From positions 310,001 through 374,000 of the forward strand of contig NZ_WFKM01000002.1 in the NCBI RefSeq assembly GCF_011007365.1: a stretch of DNA of 64,000 nt, in the 5' to 3' direction. A program made the position numbers and the translations under genes. Shown one piece after another: positions 48,580 to 57,968 of this stretch; within the stretch, counting starts at the first letter, position 1; each line of letters starts with the position of its first letter. The notes under the pieces were generated by a model. It saw only the letters and a list, made by a program, of their open reading frames with translations. It was not told the DNA's origin and did not search any database. This DNA is from Sphingobacterium sp. xlx-96 (GTDB lineage: Bacteria; Bacteroidota; Bacteroidia; Sphingobacteriales; Sphingobacteriaceae).

Positions 48580-50961
48580 ATGATCAAAAACTATATCAAA
48601 ATCGCCTGGCGAAAACTTTGGAAAAACAAAGTCTATTCCGTCATCAATATATTGGGTTTGGCATTAGGGATCAGTGTAACCTTAATCATTGCATTATGGG
48701 TCAATTCCGAATTAAAGTACGACCGCTTTTATACCCTAACAGACAGGCTCTACCAAGTCTACACCCGGGACGCATTTGATGGTCAACAGCATACCTGGGG
48801 AGGTACACCTGCTGTACTGGGGCCTATTCTAAAATCAGAACATCCAGAAATTGAGTACATGGCCCGAGTATGGAATATAGATCATCGTATTCATTCAGAA
48901 GGCACATCTGGTTTCAAAGCAACAGGTATTGCTAGCGACGCTGCATTCTTTAATCTTTTTGATTTTCAATTTATTAACGGAAATTCACAAACACCCATTG
49001 ATCGTCCAGATGCTATCGTACTCACAGCGTCTATGGCGAAGAAACTATTTGGTTCTCTAGATGTCGTTGGCAGATATCTAGATTTGGATACAGTGACCTC
49101 TCTTACCGTAGAGGCCGTTATCGAGGATATCCCGCACAATTCCAAGTTTGAAGGAGTTGATTTCTTCTGTTCATGGAACTATCTTTCCAAAACAGGCCAC
49201 AAATTTACCGATTCATGGACAGCCTATAACCATCAGACCTACGTCTCTATAAAAGAAGGAATAGATCTAACCGCGGTCGATAGTAAAATTGAAAAACTTG
49301 TTGCAAACCATACCAATGGGGACACCAAAGCCAGTATCTATCTATATCCAGCAAGCCGTTGGCACCTCTACAATAAATCAGTCAACGGACAGATGGTAGA
49401 AGGTAATATGGTCACCTTACGGATGTTTGCACTCATCGGATTGTTCATTCTTTTGATCGCCTGTATCAATTTTATCAACCTAAGCACAGCAGGCGCAGAG
49501 CGAAGTGCAAAAGAAGTTGGCATCCGCAAGGTCGTCGGCGCCTCAAAAAGATCATTAGTTAAACAATTTCTATTAGAGTCGTTCATTCTGACACTTCTTG
49601 CCGGTATTGTTGCCCTTGCACTTCTTATATTGGCTCTACCGATATTCAATGGCATTATTAAAGGAAACATCTCCGTCAACGATCAATCTCTCTTTTTTTG
49701 GAGCCTGTTTGTTTTAATTTTAATTATATCTGCTATTGGTGCAGGCATATATCCCGCATTTATTTTGTCTTCTTTCGAACCGACAAAAACCTTAAAAGGT
49801 AATTTACCAGTTTTAAGATCAGGCCTAAAACCCCGACAAATTCTGGTTATCCTACAATTTGTCATATCGATATGCTTAGGGATCTGCACTTTTATTATTA
49901 GTCAGCAAATACGCTACGGTCAGGATCGAGACAGTGGCTACGATCAAAGCAATTTGGTGTACCTCCCGCTGGAGGGGAGACTGAACGACAATTACGAAGC
50001 CTTAAGAAATGAGCTAATTCAGCAGGATATTGCAAGCAGTATTACGAAATCATGGGGACGTATCAGCCGTTACGGCAGTAATAGTTGGGGGTATACCTGG
50101 CCTAATTCAAAGCCTGAAGATTACGATATTGTATTCAATAATATGAATGCAGATCGGGATTTTATCAAAACAATGGGAATCCGTCTACTGGAAGGACGAG
50201 ATATCGATATTGATAAACACCCTTCCGACTCTACAGCGGTATTATTAAACGAAACAGCGATAAAGCGCATGAGACTTTCAGATCCAATTGGTGCTCAGAT
50301 AATAGCAGCAAAAGGTACACCTTACGAACGGACGTTGAATGTCGTTGGCATTATTCAGGATTTTGTATGGCAGTCTCCTTACGACGATATCGAACCTATG
50401 CTGATCCAAGGTCCGAACTGGTCGGATTATATACACATCCGCCTGAATCCATCAAAAAGCTTAGCGTCTAACATCGCCAACATTGAACTTTTATTGAAAA
50501 AATTCAATCCAGATTTCCCAACTGATCTGCATTTTGTGGATGAAGAATATACTCAAAAATTTGCTAATCAAAAACGTACGGCCAGACTCACAGGCCTATT
50601 CTCCGGATTAGCCATTTTTATTGCTTGTTTAGGTCTTTTCGGATTAGTATCCTTCTCCACCATCCAACGACAAAAAGAGGTAGGTATACGTAAAGTATTA
50701 GGCGCATCGGTAGCTAGTATCGTCTCGATGTTATCAAAAGACTTTCTAAAGCTAGTGATCCTCGCCATACTAATAGCTTCTCCGATAGCTTGGTGGATTA
50801 TGAATAAATGGTTAGACAGCTTTGCACATCGAATCGATATTACACCAGGCACATTTCTTCTGGCAGGAGCCTTAGCTGTTGTTCTTGCACTTATCACCAT
50901 TAGTACTTTAGCCATCAAAGCTGCACTAAGCAATCCAGTTAGTACCCTTAGAGACGAATAA
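48580..50961 (+). CDS. ABC transporter permease, duplicated FtsX/MacB type (exporter 1, first)
   Basis: This 793-residue permease has a first membrane helix (VYSVINILGLALGISVTLII, about 17-38), a periplasmic MacB_PCD domain (about 45-270) and three helices ending near 440. A second periplasmic domain (about 450-665) and three final helices end with KAALSNPVSTLRDE. It carries the coupling motif KEVGIRKVVGAS once in each half. Such proteins export lipoproteins, peptides or antimicrobials, or act as mechanotransmission complexes. It forms a unit with the next permease, 12 nt away. Confidence 0.92.
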   Translation: MIKNYIKIAWRKLWKNKVYSVINILGLALGISVTLIIALWVNSELKYDRFYTLTDRLYQVYTRDAFDGQQHTWGGTPAVLGPILKSEHPEIEYMARVWNIDHRIHSEGTSGFKATGIASDAAFFNLFDFQFINGNSQTPIDRPDAIVLTASMAKKLFGSLDVVGRYLDLDTVTSLTVEAVIEDIPHNSKFEGVDFFCSWNYLSKTGHKFTDSWTAYNHQTYVSIKEGIDLTAVDSKIEKLVANHTNGDTKASIYLYPASRWHLYNKSVNGQMVEGNMVTLRMFALIGLFILLIACINFINLSTAGAERSAKEVGIRKVVGASKRSLVKQFLLESFILTLLAGIVALALLILALPIFNGIIKGNISVNDQSLFFWSLFVLILIISAIGAGIYPAFILSSFEPTKTLKGNLPVLRSGLKPRQILVILQFVISICLGICTFIISQQIRYGQDRDSGYDQSNLVYLPLEGRLNDNYEALRNELIQQDIASSITKSWGRISRYGSNSWGYTWPNSKPEDYDIVFNNMNADRDFIKTMGIRLLEGRDIDIDKHPSDSTAVLLNETAIKRMRLSDPIGAQIIAAKGTPYERTLNVVGIIQDFVWQSPYDDIEPMLIQGPNWSDYIHIRLNPSKSLASNIANIELLLKKFNPDFPTDLHFVDEEYTQKFANQKRTARLTGLFSGLAIFIACLGLFGLVSFSTIQRQKEVGIRKVLGASVASIVSMLSKDFLKLVILAILIASPIAWWIMNKWLDSFAHRIDITPGTFLLAGALAVVLALITISTLAIKAALSNPVSTLRDE

Positions 50962-50973
50962 AAAAATAAGACA

Positions 50974-53382
50974 ATGGAATTTTTAAACGCCGCATTAAGA
51001 CATATCCGTAAACATAAATTGATTACCGCAATCAATGTTATGAGCTTAGCCATTGGCATTAGTGCTACTTTAGTCATATTTCTATTAATTCAATACGACT
51101 ACAGTTTTGATAAAAAAGTAGAGAATAGCGATCGAATATATCGGATCGTAAGTGATGGGGAGTTTAAAAACCCTGGTGTACTCGTTCCCTTAGTACGTGC
51201 ATTGGAGAATGAGTCCACCAGTATCGAAACAATTGTCCCCTTATATCGCAGCCATAAGAGTAAACTAAAAATATATAAGGACAGTACAGCCGAATACCAG
51301 GTCTTTCCTAAAGAGTCAGGAGTAGTCTTTACCAACAGCAACTATTTCAGTCTATATCCACATCAATGGTTAGTCGGTAACGCTGAATCGTTAAATACAC
51401 CAAACAACATTGTACTGACACAAAAGGATTTTAGGCGCTATTTCCCTCAAAAGCGCCCTACAGAAGCGATTGGAAAAACACTGATTTTTGCAGATTCTGT
51501 TATTCTTACCCTGACAGGTGTCGTCCAGGAGATGGCTCAAAATTCTGATTTTAAGTTTAACAGCTTTATTTCAACCGCAACTATCCCTGTATATCCGTCC
51601 CTTAAACAGATATTCAGCTGGGATGCATGGAATAACTATACAGACGCATACCAATGCCTCGCCTTAGTAACCGCCGGAACGACTCCATCAAAAATAGAAT
51701 CCGAAATCAAACAGATCCTCAAACAACACAAGCCCAAAGAGGAAAATGGTTGGAAAGCCGGCACTTTTACACTGCAACCACTGTCCGATATCCACTTTAA
51801 TAGCGATTTTAATTACAACGCTGTTAAATCGGACACTACCCGCAATCTTATATTATTAGCCCTATTTCTTCTTACTTTGGGTATTATAAATTTTGTCAAT
51901 TTATCGACAGCACAATCTATCGAACGCGCCAAAGAGGTGGGAATACGCAAAACCTTAGGTAGTTCAAAACAAAGACTGGCATTACAGTTCTTAACAGAAA
52001 CCTCAGTTATCGCACTTACAGCTAGTGTATTTGCTCTACTGCTGCTACCGCTCCTACTACATGCCTTCGAGGGCTTTATTCCGCAAGGGTTGAAATGGAC
52101 GGATATGCCCAAGTTGGACATGGGTATTTTCCTCGTAGTTCAACTTCTCATAGTGACCTTCTTAGCCGGTTTTTACCCAGCATGGATATTAACGGGCTAT
52201 TCGCCTGCATTAGCCCTAAAAAATCAAGTCTCTAAAAACACCAATCTATCCCGAAGTGTGTGGGTGCGTAAAAGTCTTACTGTATTTCAGTTTGTGCTAG
52301 CACAACTGTTCTTAATCTGCGTACTTATCGTCGTAAAGCAAATCAATTTTGCTACAAACAAAGATATGGGTTTTAAAAAAGAAGCTATTGTCAACTTCTA
52401 CATCCCCGGCAGTTTTCGAAACTCAGCGCAAGGCCAATTATTAAAAACTAAACTGAGCAACATTCATGAAATAAAAGCGGTAAGTTTTGGGAACCAATCT
52501 CCGGCATTTTTAGGAACGATGACCTCCACGCTAGGGTATGACGGAGTGAATGGTTCCGAAAACATAACTATGGACGCCCGTAATGGTGACGAAAATTATA
52601 TCGATGTATACAATCTAAAGCTCATAGCAGGTCGCAATATCCGCTTGTTAGATTCAACCAGCGAAATGCTAATCAACGAAAAAGCACTAGCACTACTCCA
52701 TGTTCAATCTCCCGAAGAAGCAATCGGTAAGACTTTTAATAATGGAGATAAAAAAATTGTCGGTGTACTACAAGATTTTAACATCGCGTCTGTTCGTACC
52801 GAAATAGCTCCAATGATGTATTGGGGCACCAAAGATGGGTATGTTATGCATGTTGCGCTAGATCCGATGCATCCCGAAAATTGGAAAATCGCTTTGGACA
52901 AAATGAAGGCTGCATTTAAATCCATTTTTCCCGATGACGAATTTGACTACACCTTCCTCGACCAGACTGTGGAAGACTTCTATAAGGCGGAACAACAATT
53001 GTCCCAACTATTAGGATGGTCAGTAATCCTATCTGTAATCATAGCAGGGCTAGGGCTCTTTGGACTTGCTATATTTACAGCCAACCAACGTACAAAAGAA
53101 ATCGGTATCCGCAAGGTACTAGGTGCTTCCGTTGGACAAATTGTGTTCTTACTGTTAAAAAATCTGCTTGGCCTGGTTTTAGTAGCTTGCTTAATAGCCT
53201 TTCCAATAGCATGGTACCTTATGAATAAGTGGTTAGATAATTTTGCATACAAAACCGATATAAATTGGTGGATATTCGTAATTTCAACATTTGGCCTTAT
53301 AACAGTTGCTATGGCTGTCCTTTTATCCAAAACACTCCTTGCTGCTAAGGCCAACCCTGTTGATAGCTTAAGAAATGAATAA
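50974..53382 (+). CDS. ABC transporter permease, duplicated FtsX/MacB type (exporter 1, second)
   Basis: This 802-residue permease has the same layout as its upstream neighbour: N-terminal helix (LITAINVMSLAIGISATLVI), periplasmic domain, three helices, second periplasmic domain, three helices and the tail KANPVDSLRNE. The motifs KEVGIRKTLGSS and KEIGIRKVLGAS mark the two ATPase-contact loops. The two permeases probably form a heterodimer served by the ATPase at 47703. Confidence 0.92.
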   Translation: MEFLNAALRHIRKHKLITAINVMSLAIGISATLVIFLLIQYDYSFDKKVENSDRIYRIVSDGEFKNPGVLVPLVRALENESTSIETIVPLYRSHKSKLKIYKDSTAEYQVFPKESGVVFTNSNYFSLYPHQWLVGNAESLNTPNNIVLTQKDFRRYFPQKRPTEAIGKTLIFADSVILTLTGVVQEMAQNSDFKFNSFISTATIPVYPSLKQIFSWDAWNNYTDAYQCLALVTAGTTPSKIESEIKQILKQHKPKEENGWKAGTFTLQPLSDIHFNSDFNYNAVKSDTTRNLILLALFLLTLGIINFVNLSTAQSIERAKEVGIRKTLGSSKQRLALQFLTETSVIALTASVFALLLLPLLLHAFEGFIPQGLKWTDMPKLDMGIFLVVQLLIVTFLAGFYPAWILTGYSPALALKNQVSKNTNLSRSVWVRKSLTVFQFVLAQLFLICVLIVVKQINFATNKDMGFKKEAIVNFYIPGSFRNSAQGQLLKTKLSNIHEIKAVSFGNQSPAFLGTMTSTLGYDGVNGSENITMDARNGDENYIDVYNLKLIAGRNIRLLDSTSEMLINEKALALLHVQSPEEAIGKTFNNGDKKIVGVLQDFNIASVRTEIAPMMYWGTKDGYVMHVALDPMHPENWKIALDKMKAAFKSIFPDDEFDYTFLDQTVEDFYKAEQQLSQLLGWSVILSVIIAGLGLFGLAIFTANQRTKEIGIRKVLGASVGQIVFLLLKNLLGLVLVACLIAFPIAWYLMNKWLDNFAYKTDINWWIFVISTFGLITVAMAVLLSKTLLAAKANPVDSLRNE

Positions 53383-53410
53383 ACATATTTGAAACCTTAA
53401 ACATAAAAAC

Positions 53411-54319
53411 ATGAATAACCTAATTAAGACAATTGTATTACTGCTCATAGCCAATCACGCTATAGGTCAACAAATGGTAAAAAAGGAAACCTTTGACCTA
53501 AACAAAATAAAGGAGCTGGTAGTCCATACCTCTGGCGGGCAAATTAAAGTTGACGGAACGAAAACCGGGCCTGCCTCGATAGAAGTCTGGGTATCCCGAA
53601 ATGGATCCCGTCTTAGCTCTTCGGACAATCTAGAGGCTTTACTTCGAGAACATTTCGATGTAAGTATTGAATTGCAAGGAGGAAAACTTAGCGCCACTGC
53701 TAAACGCAAAAATGGAAAGCGCGGTAACAATCCGCTATCCGTGGCTTTCCATGTTATCGTCCCTCAAAAGATCAATACCAACCTTCAAACCGCTGGCGGA
53801 AGCATCAATTTAAATACGCTTAGCGGACTACAAAATTTTCAAACCTCAGGAGGCAGTCTAAATTTAAAAACAATATCTGGACAGATCAGTGGACAGACTG
53901 CTGGGGGAAGTATCAACGCTGTGGACTGCGACGGAACTATCCAATTAACAACTTCGGGCGGTTCCATCAATCTGGATCAGGTTACGGGCAAAATTACTGT
54001 TTCAACCAGTGGAGGCTCTATTAATGGAAAAAAACTATCGGGCACTATCCAAGGACAAACGAGCGGTGGCAGTATTACCATGGATATGCTAAATGTGTCG
54101 GATAATATCGCATTCTCCACTGCTGGTGGAAGTATAAGAATCCATGTTCCACAAGGAAGCTATATTATAGACCTCAACGGATCACGTGTTAGCCTACCCT
54201 CTTCCGCCAACTTCAGTGGTATTTCTAAAAAAACGTTTGCAAAAGGAACAATCAATGGCGGTGGTAAAAAAATTAGCGGAAGTACTTCAGGTGGATCCAT
54301 ATCACTTGAGTTTAAGTAG
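53411..54319 (+). CDS. exported DUF4097-type beta-helix protein
   Basis: This 302-residue protein has a signal peptide ending near AIGQ (residue 20). It is built of strict 18-residue repeats, each with T-(S/A)-G-G-S, with the GGS triplet at residues 129, 147, 165, 183, 201 and 219, plus a slightly displaced copy at 239 and a terminal one. Such regular coils suit a right-handed beta-helix, as in DUF4097 proteins. It lies 28 nt after the permease and is probably cotranscribed, suggesting a periplasmic or surface accessory of the exporter. Function is unknown. Confidence 0.82.
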   Translation: MNNLIKTIVLLLIANHAIGQQMVKKETFDLNKIKELVVHTSGGQIKVDGTKTGPASIEVWVSRNGSRLSSSDNLEALLREHFDVSIELQGGKLSATAKRKNGKRGNNPLSVAFHVIVPQKINTNLQTAGGSINLNTLSGLQNFQTSGGSLNLKTISGQISGQTAGGSINAVDCDGTIQLTTSGGSINLDQVTGKITVSTSGGSINGKKLSGTIQGQTSGGSITMDMLNVSDNIAFSTAGGSIRIHVPQGSYIIDLNGSRVSLPSSANFSGISKKTFAKGTINGGGKKISGSTSGGSISLEFK

Positions 54320-54492
54320 GCTATCATCATAAAAACAAGCCGTAGGTTGCTGAATAAAAATTTGCAAAGATGATATTTATATAGTTTATCAGTACAACAC
54401 AATAGAAAAACAATTAACATTAAAATATTCATTAAACTAATCCATACATTTTATACATTTATCTATACATACAAATAGATGAACACACGAAC

Positions 54493-54714
54493 ATGACTAG
54501 ACTTGGAGAATACTTAGCCAAAAAATCGGTAAATAAATCAATGATCGCCCGTAAAACTGGACTCAGTAAAGCGAGAATTAATGAACTAACAATGACGGAT
54601 ACCTCCAAACTACGCCTCGACGAAATGTATCTAATTGCCCTAGCTATCGATACCAATCCGTGTGAAATGATGAACACACTTTGTAAGGATCTGGCTCTAC
54701 AAGAGGAGAAATAG
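54493..54714 (+). CDS. small XRE-like helix-turn-helix protein
   Basis: This 73-residue protein is nearly all DNA-binding domain: KKSVNKSMIARKTGLSKARI forms helices 2-3 of an XRE/Cro-type fold, and TSKLRLDEMYLIALAIDTNP matches helices 4-5. The 173 nt upstream contain three TATACAT-type repeats near 54444-54473, which could be its own operator. It sits between the two exporter units and could modulate either; that is inference. Confidence 0.75.
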   Translation: MTRLGEYLAKKSVNKSMIARKTGLSKARINELTMTDTSKLRLDEMYLIALAIDTNPCEMMNTLCKDLALQEEK

Positions 54715-55384
54715 GCTTCTTTTCAAATATCAAACCTGACCAAAGTCACAAAAAAGAGCTCTCTAAAAAATCCTTTGTCGCTGTGCTTCTACGCTCTGAT
54801 TAATTGAGTCGCAGAAGTACAGCTGAACTAAGAGTTTGACCTGAGTATCTAAGCGTTAGTCTATTGCATTTAAAATCTTTCAATATCACCTCGTAAAGCC
54901 ACTGATAGCAAAAATTTTTAGCTTTCTCCAGGCACGGATACATTCGTTCAAATACTCGCTCCGAATTAAGTTGGAACAATCATTTAGTTGTTTTTACAAG
55001 TATTGTTTTATCCACACATTTACCACCTAGTCAGAGGTTCTTGAATTTGATTACGAATTTGTTTCCTAACGTTTTTATCTCCTTTATGACAAGTTCTAAA
55101 CACCTATATTATTGATTATATATTTATAGTGATATTATAGAGTTATAATAGAGGTTTTATAGAGGGTTCATAGAGGTAAAACACTAGAAACCATCTGTAA
55201 TATCTCTATTAAGATACGAGTTACTATCTGTTATCATATAAGCAAGATAGGACTTGTAAATAACCAGTCTCTTTACTGTCACCTGTTAGAGATTTGTGAC
55301 ATGTTGTTCGGGCTACTTAAAGACCAAAAAAAAAGATAGTTGCATATGTGATGACTAAGCAATTTTATTTCCTGAGAGTATTAT
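54715..55384. other. gene-free AT-rich region upstream of the second exporter operon
   Basis: No coding frame is supported here. The notable content is a set of 11-bp tandem repeats at 55128-55182. The enhancer pair and promoter of the next operon follow immediately. Confidence 0.65.
55128..55182 (+). repeat. five tandem 11-bp repeats (AGAGGnTTnAT type)
   Basis: Units AGTGATATTAT, AGAGTTATAAT, AGAGGTTTTAT, AGAGGGTTCAT and AGAGGTAAAAC follow each other without gaps. The 11-bp period is close to one helical turn, as in direct-repeat sites of OmpR-type regulators. Confidence 0.65.
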
Positions 55385-55421
55385 TGTCCATAAATGTACA
55401 GCCACTGTCCGAAATCGAACA
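55385..55421. promoter_or_regulatory. paired enhancer palindromes upstream of exporter 2
   Basis: TGTCCATAAATGTACA (55385-55400) and TGTCCGAAATCGAACA (55406-55421) are 16-bp sites with centres 21 bp apart, the same size and spacing as the pair at 46203-46239. Confidence 0.68.
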
Positions 55422-55467
55422 ATGAAACATTAACTAAAAATAATAAAACACTAATAAACAACACTTT

Positions 55468-55482
55468 AGACAAACGGCTTGC
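55468..55482 (+). promoter_or_regulatory. possible sigma-54 promoter of exporter 2
   Basis: TTGC (55479-55482) fits the -12 element, but the -24 part reads AGACAAA and matches only partly. The position is about 65 bp from the centre of the enhancer pair and 47 nt before the start codon. Confidence 0.3.
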
Positions 55483-55528
55483 GATTTGAAAGAATCACTA
55501 AACGGTTCAAACAAACAATTATGTCGCA

Positions 55529-57946
55529 ATGAAAAATGCCCTTTACAGCACCTGGAGAAATATAAGAAAACGTAAACTACAGACCTTTATCCAAATCAGT
55601 AGCCTCACGTTGGCTTTTGCCGTAGGTGTAATCCTTTTCTTATCCGCTAGCTTTGAACTATCATTTGATAATTTTCATCAAAATAGCGCTCGTATAGGAG
55701 CTTTATACTTCGAATCGCAAGAGAACCATAAAAGTACAGCCAACAATTCTATGCCTGTTCCACTTGCCACAGCCCTGAAGCAAGAACTCCCCTATGTTGA
55801 GAAAGCTACACGTGTGGGCAATGGCGGATTAGTTTTAAAAACACAACAGAAAGAGATCAGCATAGGCACTAAATATGTAGATCCTGATTTTTTCTCCATC
55901 TTCAGCTTTGAAATGGCAACTGGAAATAGCCATGCATTAGATGACCTTGACAATATTGTCCTTTCACAATCTACTGCCGAGAATCTTTTCGGAAATATAG
56001 ATCAAACCATTGTCGGACGTCAAATCGAAGTCAATATCAATGGACAATGGCAGAACATGCAGATTTCTGCTATTATAAAAGATGCCCCTTCAAATTCTAG
56101 TTTAACCTTCCAATCTTTACTCCGGTTCGAAAAATTTCCTAATTCTTTTGATAAAAGCAGCTGGTCTAATAAAAATCACAATGTATTTGTTCTCAGCAAA
56201 GAATCACCCATCAATGCTCATGTTTTTGCTAACGCCGTAAAACCATTTACAGAGAAGTATTTTGCTGAAGACATCAACAAGCTAAAACGAGATGGAGCTA
56301 GTCCCAACAAAGATGGAAGTTACTTGGCACTATCACTCATCCCCTTTCAAGACTATCACCTCAATGATTTACAAATAGGAAATACCACTAGCCCCACCCT
56401 TCCTAAACTCTTGCTAGGATTGGCCCTGCTGATATTAATAATATCAGTCAGTAATTTTGTAAATATCCAATTAGTCACATCCATTTCACGTAGCCAAGAG
56501 GTAGCTATAAAAAAAACATTGGGCGGTAGCTCCGTACAGATTAGTATACAGTTGTGGCTAGAGACACTAATTTGTTGCATAGTATCACTAGCCTTAGGTT
56601 TTTTATTAGCTTGGATACTCCTACCTTTTTATAACGCGAATACCCATTACCGGATAAAGTTGGAAGACTTGTTTTCCTGGACACACCTCATAATAACCTG
56701 TCTTTCATTCCTGATCATCAGTATTATTGCCGGTGGCTATCCTGCCTTACGTATCACGAGACAAAGCATTTCTACACTCGTAAAAGGCAAATCGGGTATC
56801 CAGAGCCGTTGGAGCATGCAAAAGATATTGCCACTCGTTCAATTTACAATTGCTATCGTGCTCATGGTCTGTAGTGTTGTAGTTGTTTTGCAAATCAACC
56901 ATATTAAAGAAATGCCTTTGGGATTTGAAAAAGAACAAGTCATCAGCATTCCAATTGGTCCGAAGATAGATGCAAGTCAAGCCCTACAAAAAATGCGCTT
57001 AGCAGTCTCCTCTAATCCCCTGGTAACCGGAGTTACAGCCTCCGACATCAACCTCGGGCTCGGTCGGGACGGTAGCCAATCCACTTCACAGCTAGGTTTT
57101 GATTATCAAGACAAGGGAATTACCACGAACTGGCAACGTGTAGATTTTGATTATTTCAGTACCCTAGATATTCCATTGATTGCAGGCCGGGAGTTTTCTC
57201 CAGAAAGACCAGCAGATTCAACAGCCTTGGTCATTAATGAAAAAATGGCTGCTCAACTAGGCGGAGTGGAAAATATACTCAACAAGCCTCTTCCTTTATT
57301 TGATAAGCAAATGACGGTTATTGGTGTCGTTAAAGATTACAATTTCAAAGACCTGAGACAAGGTATAGAGCCTTTATCCCTATTTATCGATCCGGGTTTG
57401 GGATTTAACATCAAATACATCTTAGTTCGTATCAAATCCAACAACCTAGTACAATCCTTAAAAGAGGTGGAAAGCATATGGAAAAACATCTATTCGGATT
57501 ACAAAAATGACGCGTCTTATCTCGACGAAAATACGGACCGTATGTACCAGCAAGAGCAGCAGATGATGAAAATTATAAGCGCAGGTGGGATCATTGCAGT
57601 TATAATAGCCTGTATGGGGCTTTTTGCCGCTGCTCTCGTGGCTATCAGTACGCGTGTAAAGGAAATCGGTATCCGAAAAGTATTGGGAAGTACAATCTGG
57701 AAACTGGTCTTATTACTATCGCAAGATTTTCTACGAATTGTAGCTTTATCCCTGATCTTGGGGCTACCTATTGCATGGTATATTTCCAACGAATGGCTCA
57801 ACACCTTCTCCTACCGCTTTCACTTTCATCCAGGAATACTGCTATTGTGCGCATTAGCCATGATGGCTTTGGCTTGCCTCACCATATGTATACATACGAT
57901 CAAAGCAGCAAGTGTAAATCCGGTAAACTCACTTAGAGATGAATAG
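55529..57946 (+). CDS. ABC transporter permease, duplicated FtsX/MacB type (exporter 2, first)
   Basis: This 805-residue permease has a starting helix (FIQISSLTLAFAVGVILFLS), two periplasmic MacB_PCD-like domains, two sets of three helices and the tail KAASVNPVNSLRDE. The ATPase-contact motifs are QEVAIKKTLGGS (first half, diverged) and KEIGIRKVLGST (second half). It opens the operon permease-permease-ATPase, and its 5' region carries the enhancer pair. Confidence 0.92.
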   Translation: MKNALYSTWRNIRKRKLQTFIQISSLTLAFAVGVILFLSASFELSFDNFHQNSARIGALYFESQENHKSTANNSMPVPLATALKQELPYVEKATRVGNGGLVLKTQQKEISIGTKYVDPDFFSIFSFEMATGNSHALDDLDNIVLSQSTAENLFGNIDQTIVGRQIEVNINGQWQNMQISAIIKDAPSNSSLTFQSLLRFEKFPNSFDKSSWSNKNHNVFVLSKESPINAHVFANAVKPFTEKYFAEDINKLKRDGASPNKDGSYLALSLIPFQDYHLNDLQIGNTTSPTLPKLLLGLALLILIISVSNFVNIQLVTSISRSQEVAIKKTLGGSSVQISIQLWLETLICCIVSLALGFLLAWILLPFYNANTHYRIKLEDLFSWTHLIITCLSFLIISIIAGGYPALRITRQSISTLVKGKSGIQSRWSMQKILPLVQFTIAIVLMVCSVVVVLQINHIKEMPLGFEKEQVISIPIGPKIDASQALQKMRLAVSSNPLVTGVTASDINLGLGRDGSQSTSQLGFDYQDKGITTNWQRVDFDYFSTLDIPLIAGREFSPERPADSTALVINEKMAAQLGGVENILNKPLPLFDKQMTVIGVVKDYNFKDLRQGIEPLSLFIDPGLGFNIKYILVRIKSNNLVQSLKEVESIWKNIYSDYKNDASYLDENTDRMYQQEQQMMKIISAGGIIAVIIACMGLFAAALVAISTRVKEIGIRKVLGSTIWKLVLLLSQDFLRIVALSLILGLPIAWYISNEWLNTFSYRFHFHPGILLLCALAMMALACLTICIHTIKAASVNPVNSLRDE

Positions 57947-57968
57947 CAATTAATATAAAGAAACAATA

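Noticed and set aside
48540-48580. TGTCTCCGTACACA upstream of the permease at 48580 as another enhancer site
   Set aside because: Its half-sites are only 6 nt apart in place of 10 between TGT and ACA, so it does not fit the 16-bp palindrome.
55128-55182. Tandem repeats considered as a CRISPR array
   Set aside because: Units are 11 bp with no spacers, and no cas genes are in the window.
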